The translations under genes and the position numbers were made by a program. From the NCBI RefSeq assembly GCF_009707365.1, contig NZ_CP046122.1, positions 3,534,001-3,598,000 of the forward strand: 64,000 nucleotides of DNA, read 5' to 3'. How positions within the stretch are numbered: the first letter of the stretch is position 1; each line of letters opens with the position of its first letter. The notes under the pieces were generated by a model. That model saw nothing but the letters and a program-made list of their open reading frames with translations. It was not told where the DNA came from and searched no databases. Below are positions 17,543-26,207 of the stretch, in pieces. Source of the stretch: Microlunatus sp. Gsoil 973 (GTDB lineage Bacteria > Actinomycetota > Actinomycetes > Propionibacteriales > Propionibacteriaceae).

Positions 17543-18958
17543 ATGACAGAATCCATCGGATCGGCCCGGCTGGACCGCCGCGGCCTGCTCCGCGGGTCAT
17601 TGGCGACCGCAGCCCTGGCGGGTCTGGGAGGGACCCTCGCCGGCTGCGCCACCAGTGGCGGCGGCCAAGTCAAGCAGGAGACCGGGACCAAGTCGGCAGA
17701 CAACCCGTTCGGGGTGCCGGACGGCTCAACCATCGACGCGGTCATCTTCAACGGCGGCTACGGCTACGACTACGTCCAGTTCGCCGCCGACCAGCTCAAG
17801 AAGAAGCTGCCGAAGGTCACCCCGAAGGTGACCCCGTCGACCCAGATCGCCCAGGAGCTGCAACCTCGCTTCGCCGGCGGCGATCCGCCGGATCTGATCG
17901 ACAACTCCGGCGCCGGCGCCATGACCTTCAACTCCATCCAGGACCAGCTGGAGGACCTCCGGGACGTCTTCGACGCCAACAACTACGAGGGCACCAAGAT
18001 CTCCGACACGCTCTACCCGGGAGCGATCGAAGCCGGCACCTTCGGCGGCAAAGTGCTCGAGGTCAACTACGTCCTCTCGCTCTATGCGATCTGGTATTCC
18101 GCCTCGCTATTCAAGGAGAACGGCTGGTCGGTGCCGCAAACGTGGGACGAGGTCATTGATCTTGGTGCCAAGGCGAAGGCCAAGGGCAAGTACCTCTGGG
18201 TCTGGGGCAAGGAGGCGGCAACCTATTACCAGACGCTGGCGATGGAGTCGGCCACCAAAGCCGCCGGCGACGACTTCCGGCTCCCGCTGGAGAACCTCAA
18301 GCCGAAGTCCTGGTCGCATCCGGCGATCCAGAACGTGTTCAAGGCGTTGGAGACCTGCGTTCAGAAGGGTTACTTCAAGCCCGGTGGTGCCGGCACGCAG
18401 TTCACCAAGGCCCAGGCCCAGTGGAGCAACGATCAGGCCGCGATCCTCTACCCCTCCGGGGCATGGATCGAGAACGAGATGAAGGACCAGACCAAGGAGG
18501 GCTTCGAGATGACCGGCGCCCCGGTGCCGGTGGCCTCGACATCTGGCGAGGCGATGCCGTACAACGCGATCTACAGCACCGCCGGCGAGCCCTTCATCGT
18601 CCCCAAGGGCAAGAATCCGGCGGGCGGCAAGGAGCTCCTCCGGGCAATGCTCTCCAAGGAGGCGTCGGCCAACTTCGCCAAGACCAAGCTGGCACCGACG
18701 ATCGTCAAGGGCGGCATTCCGGACGACGCCTTCGGCTCGACCGCGCTCGCCTCGCAGGTCAAGATGCTCAACGATGCCGGCAGCAACACCTTCCGCTTCA
18801 CCACGATCGGCATCTACGGCATGAACACCGATCAGCTGGTGGTCTGGAACAACTTCCTCTCCGGCAAGATCGACGCCAAGGGCCTCACCGAGGGTCTGCA
18901 GAAGATCATGGACAAGGTTGCCGATGACCCGTCGGTCAAGAAGACCAAGGCCACATGA
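17543..18958 (+). CDS. ngcE: N-acetylglucosamine/diacetylchitobiose ABC transporter solute-binding protein
   Basis: This lipoprotein of 471 residues captures N-acetylglucosamine or chitobiose outside the cell. It has a twin-arginine-like signal (LDRRGLLRGS) and a lipobox ending at Cys35 (LAGC). The mature part matches the NgcE pattern I know from Streptomyces: IDAVIFNGGYGYDYVQFAA, STQIAQELQPRFAGGDPPDL, FDANNYEGTKISDTLYPG. It is the first gene of ngcEFG, with a 4-base overlap to ngcF. No ATPase is encoded here; NgcEFG systems share MsiK. The products would feed NagA/NagB, and a nagB gene lies 11 kb upstream. Confidence 0.9.
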   Translation: MTESIGSARLDRRGLLRGSLATAALAGLGGTLAGCATSGGGQVKQETGTKSADNPFGVPDGSTIDAVIFNGGYGYDYVQFAADQLKKKLPKVTPKVTPSTQIAQELQPRFAGGDPPDLIDNSGAGAMTFNSIQDQLEDLRDVFDANNYEGTKISDTLYPGAIEAGTFGGKVLEVNYVLSLYAIWYSASLFKENGWSVPQTWDEVIDLGAKAKAKGKYLWVWGKEAATYYQTLAMESATKAAGDDFRLPLENLKPKSWSHPAIQNVFKALETCVQKGYFKPGGAGTQFTKAQAQWSNDQAAILYPSGAWIENEMKDQTKEGFEMTGAPVPVASTSGEAMPYNAIYSTAGEPFIVPKGKNPAGGKELLRAMLSKEASANFAKTKLAPTIVKGGIPDDAFGSTALASQVKMLNDAGSNTFRFTTIGIYGMNTDQLVVWNNFLSGKIDAKGLTEGLQKIMDKVADDPSVKKTKAT

Positions 18959-19947
18959 GCACATCGGCAGCATCGACACGGGCGACGGCGTCGGGCACCA
19001 CGCCCCGGCGCCGTCGTCGCCGTTGGACCTTCGACAAGATCAGCTTTCTGGCCGTCTTCCTGGGCGTCCCACTGATCATCTATGTCGTCTTCGTGATCTC
19101 CCCGTTCATTCAGTCCATCTACTACTCGCTGACTGACTGGGGTGGCTTCAGCACGACCATGAACTTCGTCGGCCTGGCGAACTTCAAGGAGCTGCTCAGC
19201 GATGATCTCTTCCTGACCGCTCTGCGCAACAACATCACCCTGTTGATCGTGTTGCCGGTCTTCACCATCGTCGTCGCGTTGATCTTCGCCTCACTGGTCA
19301 CTGTCGCCGGCAGCAACCGCGGTGCGGTACGTGGCCTGCGGAACTCCAGCTTCTACCGGGTCGTCTCGTTCTTTCCGTACGTCATCCCGGGTGTGGTCAT
19401 CGGTCTGATCTGGGCGCAGGTCTACGATCCCAGCTCCGGCCTGCTCAACGGCGTGCTGACCAAGGTCGGCCTACACCAGTTCGAGTCGTATCCGTGGATC
19501 GGCGACGAGCGGACCGCCCTGGCCGCGTCGATCTTCGCCATGGCCTGGGGCGGCATCGGCTTCTACATGGTGCTGTTCATTGCCGCGATCCGCGGCATCG
19601 AACCCGAACTCTTCGAGGCGATGCGCATCGATGGTGCCGGACGGTGGAAGACCGCGATGCACCTCACCATGCCGATGATCAGGGACAACGTCCAGACGGC
19701 GTACATCTATCTCGGTATCGCTGCCCTCGACGGGTTCGTCTTCATGCAGGCCCTGAATCCGACCGGCGGCCCGAACAACTCCACATTGGTTATGGGTCAG
19801 GTGCTCTTCCGGACCGCCTTCGAGCACGGCAAGTACGGCCTGGCCACCGCCATGGGTGTCGCACTCTCGATCGTCACGCTGGCCTTCTCGGCGCTGGTCT
19901 TCGCGGTGAACCGACTACTCGGCGCAGAAAGGGACGTGGCGCGGTGA
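18955..19947 (+). CDS. ngcF: N-acetylglucosamine/diacetylchitobiose ABC transporter permease NgcF
   Basis: This is a MalF-type membrane subunit of 330 residues. A basic N-terminal tail (PRRRRRRWTFDKISF) precedes the first helix. The helix 1/loop region SPFIQSIYYSLTDWGGF and the EAA loop LFEAMRIDGAGRWKTAMHL are intact, and there are six or more membrane segments. ATG18955 overlaps the ngcE stop, and the stop overlaps the ngcG start. The assignment rests on its position after ngcE and on similarity to NgcF. Confidence 0.9.
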   Translation: MSTSAASTRATASGTTPRRRRRRWTFDKISFLAVFLGVPLIIYVVFVISPFIQSIYYSLTDWGGFSTTMNFVGLANFKELLSDDLFLTALRNNITLLIVLPVFTIVVALIFASLVTVAGSNRGAVRGLRNSSFYRVVSFFPYVIPGVVIGLIWAQVYDPSSGLLNGVLTKVGLHQFESYPWIGDERTALAASIFAMAWGGIGFYMVLFIAAIRGIEPELFEAMRIDGAGRWKTAMHLTMPMIRDNVQTAYIYLGIAALDGFVFMQALNPTGGPNNSTLVMGQVLFRTAFEHGKYGLATAMGVALSIVTLAFSALVFAVNRLLGAERDVAR

Positions 19948-20846
19948 CGACGACAACCGATCTGCCACTGGAACCGACCGTCGCACCCGCGCACCAGGAA
20001 CGCAAGGTTCGGGACACCCCGGGCGAACGAGCCACCGCCGGTGTGGCGCACGTCGTTCTGATCATCTGGTCGATCATCGTCATTGCGCCGATGTTGTGGA
20101 CGCTGCTCTCCAGCTTCAAGACGTCGCGAGAGATCTTCGCGTCGCCGTTCAAGCTTCCGGCGGCGTTGCAGTTCATCAACTACGCGCACGCCTGGCAGCA
20201 GGCGGGCATCGGCCGTGCCTTCATCAATACCGTGATCGTGGTCGGCGTGGCCATGGTGCTGGTGATGATGCTCGGCTCCATGTGCTCCTACGTCCTGGCG
20301 CGGTTCCAGTTCTTCGGCAGGCGCGCGATCTACTACCTGATGCTGTCCGGGTTGACCTTTCCGGTTTTCCTGGCGATCGTTCCGCTGTTCTACGTGCTGA
20401 AGAACTTCGGACTGCTCAACACACTGCCCGGGCTGATCATCACCTACGTGGCCTTCGCGCTGCCGTTCACGGTGTTCTTTCTGTACGCGTTCTTCCGCAC
20501 GCTCCCCTACGAGCTGGCCGAGGCCGCGGCGATCGACGGCGCCGGGGAGTGGAAGACGTTCTTCCTGGTGATGTTGCCGATGGCGCGTCCCGGCATCGCG
20601 TCGGTCGCGATCTTCAACTTCCTCGGACTGTGGAACCAGTTCCTGCTGCCCGTGGCTTTGAACACCACGCGGAGCAATTGGGTGCTGGCCCAGGCGGTCG
20701 CTGCGTTCGCGTCCCAGGCGGGATATCGCACCGACTTCGGGATGCTGTTCGCGTCGGTGATCATCACCATCGTGCCGGTACTGGCTGTCTACGTGATCTT
20801 CCAGCGACAGTTGCAGGCGTCCGTCACCGCAGGCTCGCTCAAGTGA
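19944..20846 (+). CDS. ngcG: N-acetylglucosamine/diacetylchitobiose ABC transporter permease NgcG
   Basis: This is a MalG-type membrane subunit of 300 residues. GTG19944 overlaps the ngcF stop. The first helix starts near residue 35 (HVVLIIWSIIVIAPMLW) and is followed by LLSSFKTSREIFASPF. The EAA loop ELAEAAAIDGAGEWKTFFL is intact, and the C terminus ends shortly after the last helix. It pairs with NgcF to form the channel. A strong hairpin 11 bases past the stop ends the operon. Confidence 0.9.
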   Translation: MTTTTDLPLEPTVAPAHQERKVRDTPGERATAGVAHVVLIIWSIIVIAPMLWTLLSSFKTSREIFASPFKLPAALQFINYAHAWQQAGIGRAFINTVIVVGVAMVLVMMLGSMCSYVLARFQFFGRRAIYYLMLSGLTFPVFLAIVPLFYVLKNFGLLNTLPGLIITYVAFALPFTVFFLYAFFRTLPYELAEAAAIDGAGEWKTFFLVMLPMARPGIASVAIFNFLGLWNQFLLPVALNTTRSNWVLAQAVAAFASQAGYRTDFGMLFASVIITIVPVLAVYVIFQRQLQASVTAGSLK

Positions 20847-20856
20847 CCGCTGCCGC

Positions 20857-20894
20857 AGCCCGCGCCGGCGTCCGAGGGGCAACCGGCGCGGGCT
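20857..20894. terminator. Strong bidirectional hairpin after ngcG
   Basis: The perfect 12-base arms AGCCCGCGCCGG and CCGGCGCGGGCT enclose a 14-base loop between the convergent ngcG and ABC-2 permease genes. No U-tract follows. The stem is very GC-rich. Confidence 0.8.
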
Positions 20895-20900
20895 CGGAGA

Positions 20901-21653
20901 TCATGGGACTCGGCGGTACGCCCGCATCGCGAAGACGTACGCCACCAGCCCGGCACCGACCAGCCAGGCCATCGCGATCCAGATGTCATTCCCGACCGGG
21001 CGGGACTCCAGCAGAGCACGCAGAGTCTCGACGATCGAGGTGACCGGTTGATTCTCGGCGAACACCCGGACCGGCGTCGGCATGCTGGCAGTCGGCACGA
21101 ACGCCGAGCTGATGAACGGCAGGAAGATCAGCGGATAGGAGAAGGCCGACGCACCGTCGACGGACTTGGCGGTCAGGCCGGGGATCACCGCGAGCCAGGT
21201 CAGCGCCAAAGTGAACAGGGCCAGGATTCCGGCCACCGCCAGCCACGCGACGACGTTCGCACCGGACCGGAATCCCATGATCAACGCGACGCCGATGATG
21301 ATCGCCACGGAGATGAAGTTCGACACCAGCGATGTCAGGACGTGGCCCCACAGCACCGCTGACCTGGCCACCGGCATCGAGTGCAATCGGGTGATGATGC
21401 CCTTCTGCGTGTCGTTGAAGATCCGGAACGCTGTGTAGGAGATGCCGCTGGCGATGGCGATCAACAGGATCCCGGGGAGCAGGTAGTTGACGTAGTTGTC
21501 GGTGCCGGCGTTGATCGCGCCGCCGAAGACGTACACGAACAACAGCATGAAGGCGATGGGCATCAACGCGACCGTGATGATGGTGTCCGGACTCCGCTGG
21601 ACGTGCTTCATCGTGCGACCGAACAGCACGGTCGACTCTCGTACGGCGTTCAT
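20901..21653 (-). CDS. ABC-2 type exporter permease (DrrB-like)
   Basis: The protein has 250 residues with six predicted membrane helices. The family core reads MPIAFMLLFVYVFGGAI, then YVNYLLPGILL, then RLHSMPVARSAVLWGH, then LPFISSAFVPTASMP. It forms the channel of an exporter with the ATPase encoded immediately upstream (4-base overlap). DrrAB-type pumps export lipophilic drugs or lipids; the substrate is unknown. Co-transcription with PadR and DUF1048 genes suggests drug-responsive control. A closely similar permease is encoded at 62711. Confidence 0.93.
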   Translation of the reverse strand: MNAVRESTVLFGRTMKHVQRSPDTIITVALMPIAFMLLFVYVFGGAINAGTDNYVNYLLPGILLIAIASGISYTAFRIFNDTQKGIITRLHSMPVARSAVLWGHVLTSLVSNFISVAIIIGVALIMGFRSGANVVAWLAVAGILALFTLALTWLAVIPGLTAKSVDGASAFSYPLIFLPFISSAFVPTASMPTPVRVFAENQPVTSIVETLRALLESRPVGNDIWIAMAWLVGAGLVAYVFAMRAYRRVP

Positions 21654-22420
21654 TGCTTGATCTTCTCCTTCGTCCTGCCGACGACGGTCAGGAAGATCTC
21701 CTCCAGCGTCGGTTGCTTCTCGATGTATTCGATCTTGGCCGGCGGAAGCAGCTGCTTCAGTTCGTCGAACGTCCCGTTCACGATGATCCGACCTTCGTGC
21801 AGGATCGCGATCCGATCAGCCAGCTCCTCGGCCTCGTCCAGATACTGCGTCGTCAACAGGATCGTGGTGCCGCGATCCGCAAGTTCCTTGATCGTGTTCC
21901 ACACCTCGAGTCGTCCCTCGGGATCCAGCCCGGTCGTCGGCTCGTCCAGGAAGATCACCTGAGGATCACCGACAAGGCTCATCGCGATGTCCAGCCGACG
22001 GGTCATGCCGCCCGAATAGGTTCCGGTTCGTTTGTCCGCGGCATCGCCGAGCCCGAACTGCACGAGCAGGGCCTCGGCGACCGTGCCCGGGTCGGGGACG
22101 CCGCGCAGTTTCGCCACCAGGAGGAGGTTCTCCCTGCCGGTGAGTATCTCGTCGACAGCGGCGAACTGGCCGGTCAAGCTGATCGCCCGGCGTACGTCGT
22201 CCGGCTGCTCGGCGGTGTCGAAGCCGGCGACCCGGGCCGTACCGGCGTCTGCCTTGAGCAGGGTCGAGAGGATGTTGATGGTCGTCGTCTTGCCGGCGCC
22301 GTTCGAGCCGAGCAGGGCGAAGATCTCTCCGCGGCTCACCTCGAAATCGACACCTTTGAGGACTTCCACGTCCTTGAACGACTTCTGCAGGCCATCGGCC
22401 CGGATGGCAATCTCGGTCAT
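21650..22420 (-). CDS. ABC transporter ATP-binding protein (DrrA-like)
   Basis: The protein has 256 residues. Walker A is GSNGAGKTT, the Q loop lies in SLTGQFAAVDE, the ABC signature is YSGGMTRRLDIA, Walker B is VIFLDEPTTGLD, and the switch His is replaced by Gln (TTQYLDEAEELADR), as is typical for DrrA relatives. The C-terminal extension reads LEEIFLTVV, the DrrA-type end. It energises the permease downstream. It follows the DUF1048 gene with a 4-base overlap. Confidence 0.95.
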   Translation of the reverse strand: MTEIAIRADGLQKSFKDVEVLKGVDFEVSRGEIFALLGSNGAGKTTTINILSTLLKADAGTARVAGFDTAEQPDDVRRAISLTGQFAAVDEILTGRENLLLVAKLRGVPDPGTVAEALLVQFGLGDAADKRTGTYSGGMTRRLDIAMSLVGDPQVIFLDEPTTGLDPEGRLEVWNTIKELADRGTTILLTTQYLDEAEELADRIAILHEGRIIVNGTFDELKQLLPPAKIEYIEKQPTLEEIFLTVVGRTKEKIKQ

Positions 22421-22773
22421 TGATCGGACTCCTCGCGTGCGAGCCGCTTGTGCACGCTGCTGTTCAGCTTGTCGTGCCAGTTCTCGGTGTAGGTATTGGC
22501 ATTGCGGAGCAGTTCGTCGCAGAATTCCGCGACGTCGTCACCGGTGACCTCCAGGGCGCGTTTGCCGTCGGCGACGCTGGTCTCGAAGAGCCCGAGCAGA
22601 TCTCGCAGCAGGTAGACCATGTCCATGCCGTCGCCGCCGGCGAACTTGAAGACGTACTTCTTGATCTCGTCGTAGACGATCTGGTAGTCGCGAGGCAGTG
22701 CTTTCGCGCGCGCCTCCATGTTTCGCCACTCCTTCTTGTCGCCGAGGATCTTCTTCAGGAAGTTCTCGATCAC
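22417..22773 (-). CDS. DUF1048 family protein
   Basis: The protein has 118 residues. The motif ILGDKKEWRNMEARAKALPRDY and the segment IYDEIKKYVFKFAGGDG (here VYDEIKKYVFKF) identify DUF1048, small helical proteins usually encoded between a PadR regulator and a DrrAB-type exporter. The GTG start overlaps the PadR stop. The function is unknown; the conserved context suggests an accessory or regulatory subunit of the exporter module. Confidence 0.88.
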   Translation of the reverse strand: MIENFLKKILGDKKEWRNMEARAKALPRDYQIVYDEIKKYVFKFAGGDGMDMVYLLRDLLGLFETSVADGKRALEVTGDDVAEFCDELLRNANTYTENWHDKLNSSVHKRLAREESDQ

Positions 22774-23096
22774 TTCTGGTTCTCCTTGAGTTCGTTGATC
22801 TTCTGGGACAGGAAGTCCCATTTGGCCCAGAACGAGCTGAGCTCGGCTTTGCCGGCGTCGTTCAACGTGTAGAACTTCCTCGGCGGGCCCTGGGTGGACG
22901 GCTTCTTCTCGATGGTCACGAACCGGTTCTTCTCCAGTCGCAGGAGGATGGTGTAGACGGTGCCCTCCACGACATCGGAGAAGCCCAGCCCTCGCAGAGT
23001 CGACGTGATCTCGTAGCCGTACGTCTCACCGCGGCTGATGATCTCCAGCACGCAGCCCTCGAGCACGCCCTTGAGCATCTCCGTCAGGTTGTCCAC
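22770..23096 (-). CDS. PadR family transcriptional regulator
   Basis: The protein has 108 residues. The winged-helix signature reads EIISRGETYGYEIT, then GTVYTILLRLEKN, then PPRKFYTLNDAGKAEL, and a C-terminal dimerisation helix follows. GTG23096 has GGAGGGGG upstream. It is the first gene of a four-gene operon with DUF1048, DrrA-like and DrrB-like proteins, so it is likely the repressor of this exporter operon and is released by the exported compound. Confidence 0.92.
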   Translation of the reverse strand: MDNLTEMLKGVLEGCVLEIISRGETYGYEITSTLRGLGFSDVVEGTVYTILLRLEKNRFVTIEKKPSTQGPPRKFYTLNDAGKAELSSFWAKWDFLSQKINELKENQK

Positions 23097-23204
23097 GCCT
23101 GACCCCCTCCCTTGGTACATTGAAGCCAGTAGTCAGTGTCACGCAGTACCACTAGTTTGTATCACTGAGTACCGGAAGTCAAGCGGTGACCAGCAGGAGG
23201 AGTC

Positions 23205-23891
23205 GTGGAGTTCAGTAGCCTCGCGATCCTCATCGTGGTGCTCGTCACCGCGCTGGTGGTGTTCGGCGTGCTCAGCTACGCCCGTCAGCGGCGGAAGAAC
23301 GACGAACGGCGACAGGCCTTCGCCCGTCTCGCGGCCGGGACCGGCCTGCAGTACATCGCCGAGGACAAGTCCTACGCCCAACGGTTCAACGACCGCGAGA
23401 AGCCGTTCCAGCGAGGCGGGAAGGCACGCAACATCCTGGCCGGCAGCTATCGCGGACGCCCGGTCTGCGCCTTCGAGTACGGCTACACGACGAGCAGTTA
23501 CAACGGGACGACCACGACCACCCACACGTACCACTTCGCGATCTGGGTCGTCGCCCTGCCGACCGCCGTGCCGCTGTTCACCGTCGGCAGCGAGGGCGTC
23601 TTCGGGGGGAAGATGGCCGCGGCGATGGGTTTCCGACGGTTGGACATCGGGGATCCGGTCTTCGACGACAGGTTCAAGATCAAGTGCGACAACGAGCCGT
23701 TCGGTCGCCGGGTGCTGCATCCGGCAGTGATCGATCTGCTCCGGCAGACCGGTCCGTGGAACTGGCGCTTCTCGGGCCAGAACATGATCAGTTACGAGCA
23801 AGGCATGTTCGAGCCGGGCAACGCACTGCCGCGGCTCAATCTGATGTGCGATCTCATTGATCGCATCCCGGCCGACGCCTGGCGACCATGA
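23205..23891 (+). CDS. Membrane-anchored DUF3137-like protein
   Basis: The protein has 228 residues. One N-terminal membrane helix (LAILIVVLVTALVVFGVL) is followed by a basic stop-transfer segment and a soluble domain of about 190 residues. Its pattern (GRPVCAFEYGYTT, then FAIWVVALPTAVPLFTV, then FDDRFKIKCDNEPFGRRVLHPAV) is seen in DUF3137-type proteins. GTG23205 has AGGAGG upstream. It is divergent from the PadR operon, with 108 bases between the starts. The function is unknown. Confidence 0.8.
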   Translation: MEFSSLAILIVVLVTALVVFGVLSYARQRRKNDERRQAFARLAAGTGLQYIAEDKSYAQRFNDREKPFQRGGKARNILAGSYRGRPVCAFEYGYTTSSYNGTTTTTHTYHFAIWVVALPTAVPLFTVGSEGVFGGKMAAAMGFRRLDIGDPVFDDRFKIKCDNEPFGRRVLHPAVIDLLRQTGPWNWRFSGQNMISYEQGMFEPGNALPRLNLMCDLIDRIPADAWRP

Positions 23892-23908
23892 TGTTTCGGC
23901 CGTAAGCC

Positions 23909-24637
23909 TCAGAGAGCCGGCACCCGATCGGTGATGCAGTAGGTCCCACCGGGACCGGTCATCACGGTCCACTCGTCACAACGGCGGACAATCTCCGACC
24001 CGAGGGCCTCGTGGCGGGCGGTCTCCGCGTCCCGGTCGGTGGTCGACCAGTCGATGTGGCCGCGTACCCGGCCGGTCGGTTCCTGGAGACGCTGGAACAG
24101 GAGGCGCAGCGGGAGTTGATCAACAAGATGCATCCGAGCGAACTCCGATTCATCGATCGGTCCCACGTCCCAGCCGATGACGTCCGACCAGAAGGTGGTC
24201 TCGGTGTCCCAGTGTTCGACGGGAATGTCGATGCACAGTTGGTCGGCGATGCTGCGGTGGCCCCCCGGCCACTGGCTTGCCGGCGCCCTACCGGCGGAGG
24301 GATCACTGACGAAACAGAAGACGAAGCCGCCCGGCGAGCCGAGCACCTCGCATTCCGGATTGTCGGTGATCATGGTGGCGCCGGCCGCAACCGCCTCTCT
24401 GGCTGCCGCCGGTGGGTCGGTGACGTGCAGGTCGAGGTGCACTCGGTCGGCTCCTTCGCCGAGCCGCTGGAGTGCGACGAAGGTGGGGCGGTCCGGCGGT
24501 CGCAGCCCCTGGAACTCACCCTGATCACCGATCGGGTCGCGCAGGGTGTAACCGGTCAGCCGTTGCCAGTGCGCGGCTGCCTCGGCGTAGTGATCCGGGC
24601 TGAAGTCGAGCAGGGCGAGCATCCAGAACGGTTGCAT
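23909..24637 (-). CDS. VOC family (glyoxalase/bleomycin-resistance fold) protein with two domains
   Basis: The protein has 242 residues with two VOC-like modules (about 1-120 and 130-240). It has typical segments (HLDLHVTDPPAAAREAVAAGA, then GSPGGFVFCFV, then GPGGTYCITD). The metal ligands cannot be assigned with confidence. Possible roles are dioxygenase, isomerase or drug binding. The gene ends close to the convergent DUF3137-like gene and starts 9 bases after the methyltransferase stop, so it is co-transcribed with the methyltransferase. Confidence 0.85.
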   Translation of the reverse strand: MQPFWMLALLDFSPDHYAEAAAHWQRLTGYTLRDPIGDQGEFQGLRPPDRPTFVALQRLGEGADRVHLDLHVTDPPAAAREAVAAGATMITDNPECEVLGSPGGFVFCFVSDPSAGRAPASQWPGGHRSIADQLCIDIPVEHWDTETTFWSDVIGWDVGPIDESEFARMHLVDQLPLRLLFQRLQEPTGRVRGHIDWSTTDRDAETARHEALGSEIVRRCDEWTVMTGPGGTYCITDRVPAL

Positions 24638-24646
24638 GCCACCGTC

Positions 24647-25483
24647 TTACCCGGTTGTCCTGACGGTTGCCATGGTTGTGGTCACGTAATGCATGTCGAA
24701 GGTTCCGCCGAGCCGGTCGATCGCCCTGCCAACCGCCTCCAGGACAGCAGCGGTCTGTTCGGCGGAGGCCCTGGTCAACATGCCCTGGGTGGGCAGCAGC
24801 GCCAGATATTCATCCCGGGTGTACGACTGATCCCAGCTGTCCTGCCAGCGCTCGGCTTCGCCGAACCCGCCGACGCTCCGGAATCCTTCGGCGGTGCGGT
24901 CGACCATCGCGTTGTACCAGACCGAGGCTGGCGGTGGCGTACAGTCGGTCGGGGTCGGCCAGTCGGGGACAGCCCGGGCGAACGCATCGGCGAACGCCTC
25001 GTTGATCTCTTCGGGAGCGTCGCCGGCGTTCCAGAAGACCGCGACGCGGCCGCCGGGTCGCAAGACCTGTTTGGCCTTGGCCGCACCGGAGACCGGTTCG
25101 ACCCAGTGCCAGGTCTGCCCCGAAACGAGTGCGTCGAAGAGCCGGCCGTCGGACTCCCAATGCTCGATCGTCGCCTCCTCGACAACGAATCCCTCGGCGC
25201 GTGCGAAGCCGGCCATCCGGGCATCGGGCTCGACTCCCGTCACCCGAGCGCCGGAGTCCCGCAGTTGCCGGGCGACGATGCCCGTACCGATACCGACGTC
25301 GAGCACCTCGGGTCCCGGGCTGGTCGTTCGGATCCGCTCGATCAGATCCCGTGGATAGCGGGGACGCCACCGGTCGTACGCCGCCGGATCGACGCCGAAG
25401 GACTCGGCGACGGCGCGATATCGGTGGGTCTCGATGGTCGATCCACTCGTCGGGTTCCCCGACGTCGATGGCATAGTGGGCAT
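24647..25483 (-). CDS. Class I SAM-dependent methyltransferase
   Basis: The protein has 278 residues. Motif I is VLDVGIGTGIVARQL, and the acidic residue of motif II lies in VTGVEPDARM. The motif III-like region is VLRPGGRVAVFW. An N-terminal segment FGVDPAAYDRWRPRYP is shared with many small-molecule methyltransferases. ATG25483 lies inside a palindrome between this gene and the divergent TetR gene; ATG25474 is an alternative. The substrate is unknown. TetR control suggests an inducible function. Confidence 0.92.
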   Translation of the reverse strand: MPTMPSTSGNPTSGSTIETHRYRAVAESFGVDPAAYDRWRPRYPRDLIERIRTTSPGPEVLDVGIGTGIVARQLRDSGARVTGVEPDARMAGFARAEGFVVEEATIEHWESDGRLFDALVSGQTWHWVEPVSGAAKAKQVLRPGGRVAVFWNAGDAPEEINEAFADAFARAVPDWPTPTDCTPPPASVWYNAMVDRTAEGFRSVGGFGEAERWQDSWDQSYTRDEYLALLPTQGMLTRASAEQTAAVLEAVGRAIDRLGGTFDMHYVTTTMATVRTTG

Positions 25484-25511
25484 GTGCCCACACTAAGTGG
25501 GCATACGCCCA
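25476..25511. promoter_or_regulatory. Two adjacent TetR-type palindromes
   Basis: The palindrome GTGGGCATGTGCCCAC (25476-25491, 7-base arms) is followed by TGGGCATACGCCCA (25498-25511, 5-base arms). Centres are 21 bases apart, on the same helix face. The first covers the methyltransferase start and the second lies just upstream of the TetR ribosome site. The layout fits autoregulation and repression of both genes. Confidence 0.7.
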
Positions 25512-25528
25512 TTCGCAAGGAGGAGTCG

Positions 25529-26119
25529 GTGCCGACCGGTACTGCCATTCCGGACGCCCGTGAGCAGCTCTTCGCTGCGGCGGAACGGGTACTGCTCCGG
25601 GACGGGGTGCAGAGCCTGACCAGCAGGGCCGTGACCGCCGAGGCGGGCGTGGCCAAGGGGGTGCTGCATCGACACTTCGCAGACTTCGACGATTTCCTGG
25701 TCGAGCTCATCCGCGATCGGATCAGCGTGATGCGGGCCAGATCGGCGGAGCTGATGTCGACCGTCGGGTCCGGGTCGGTGGTGGACAACGTGACCGACGC
25801 TCTTGTCCTGATGTTCACCTCGGTCGCCACGCGGATGGTCGGTCTCATCACCGTCCGCGACGAACTGCGCATCCGGCTCCGGGCAGCGGGACACGAGGGC
25901 GTGCCCGTGGCCACCGATGCCGCGTGGATGATCCGCGAGTATCTGGCGGCCGAACGCGAGCAGGGTCGGCTCCGGCCGGACGCCGACCTCGACTCGATCG
26001 GGTTGACCCTGATCGGTGGCGGACAGCTGCTCTACGAGTCCGGGACTCCCGATTTCGAGGCGGTACGCCGCCTGGCCGTCTCCACCCTCGCCGGCGCCAT
26101 CGCCGATCACGCCCGTTGA
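25529..26119 (+). CDS. TetR family transcriptional regulator
   Basis: The protein has 196 residues. The N-terminal HTH reads REQLFAAAERVLLRDGVQSLTSRAVTAEAGVAKGVLHRHFADFDDFL in outline (key residues T-S-R-A-V, A-G-V-A-K-G-V-L, H-F-A-D-F). The C-terminal ligand-binding domain is helical. GTG25529 is preceded by AAGGAGGAG; the frame continues far upstream without family character. It is divergent from the methyltransferase/VOC pair, with palindromes in between, so it is the likely repressor of both sides. Confidence 0.92.
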   Translation: MPTGTAIPDAREQLFAAAERVLLRDGVQSLTSRAVTAEAGVAKGVLHRHFADFDDFLVELIRDRISVMRARSAELMSTVGSGSVVDNVTDALVLMFTSVATRMVGLITVRDELRIRLRAAGHEGVPVATDAAWMIREYLAAEREQGRLRPDADLDSIGLTLIGGGQLLYESGTPDFEAVRRLAVSTLAGAIADHAR

Positions 26120-26207
26120 TCGTGAATTCCTGCCGTCCAGCCGCTGCATCGGTGCCGTGGCGAGCGGGAAACGGCGGACCGGACGGCGGAAGTACTCATC
26201 GGTCTGG

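Noticed and set aside
24011-25528. Long N-terminal extension of the TetR gene
   Set aside because: The extension lies antisense to the VOC and methyltransferase genes. The TetR fold and ribosome site start at 25529.
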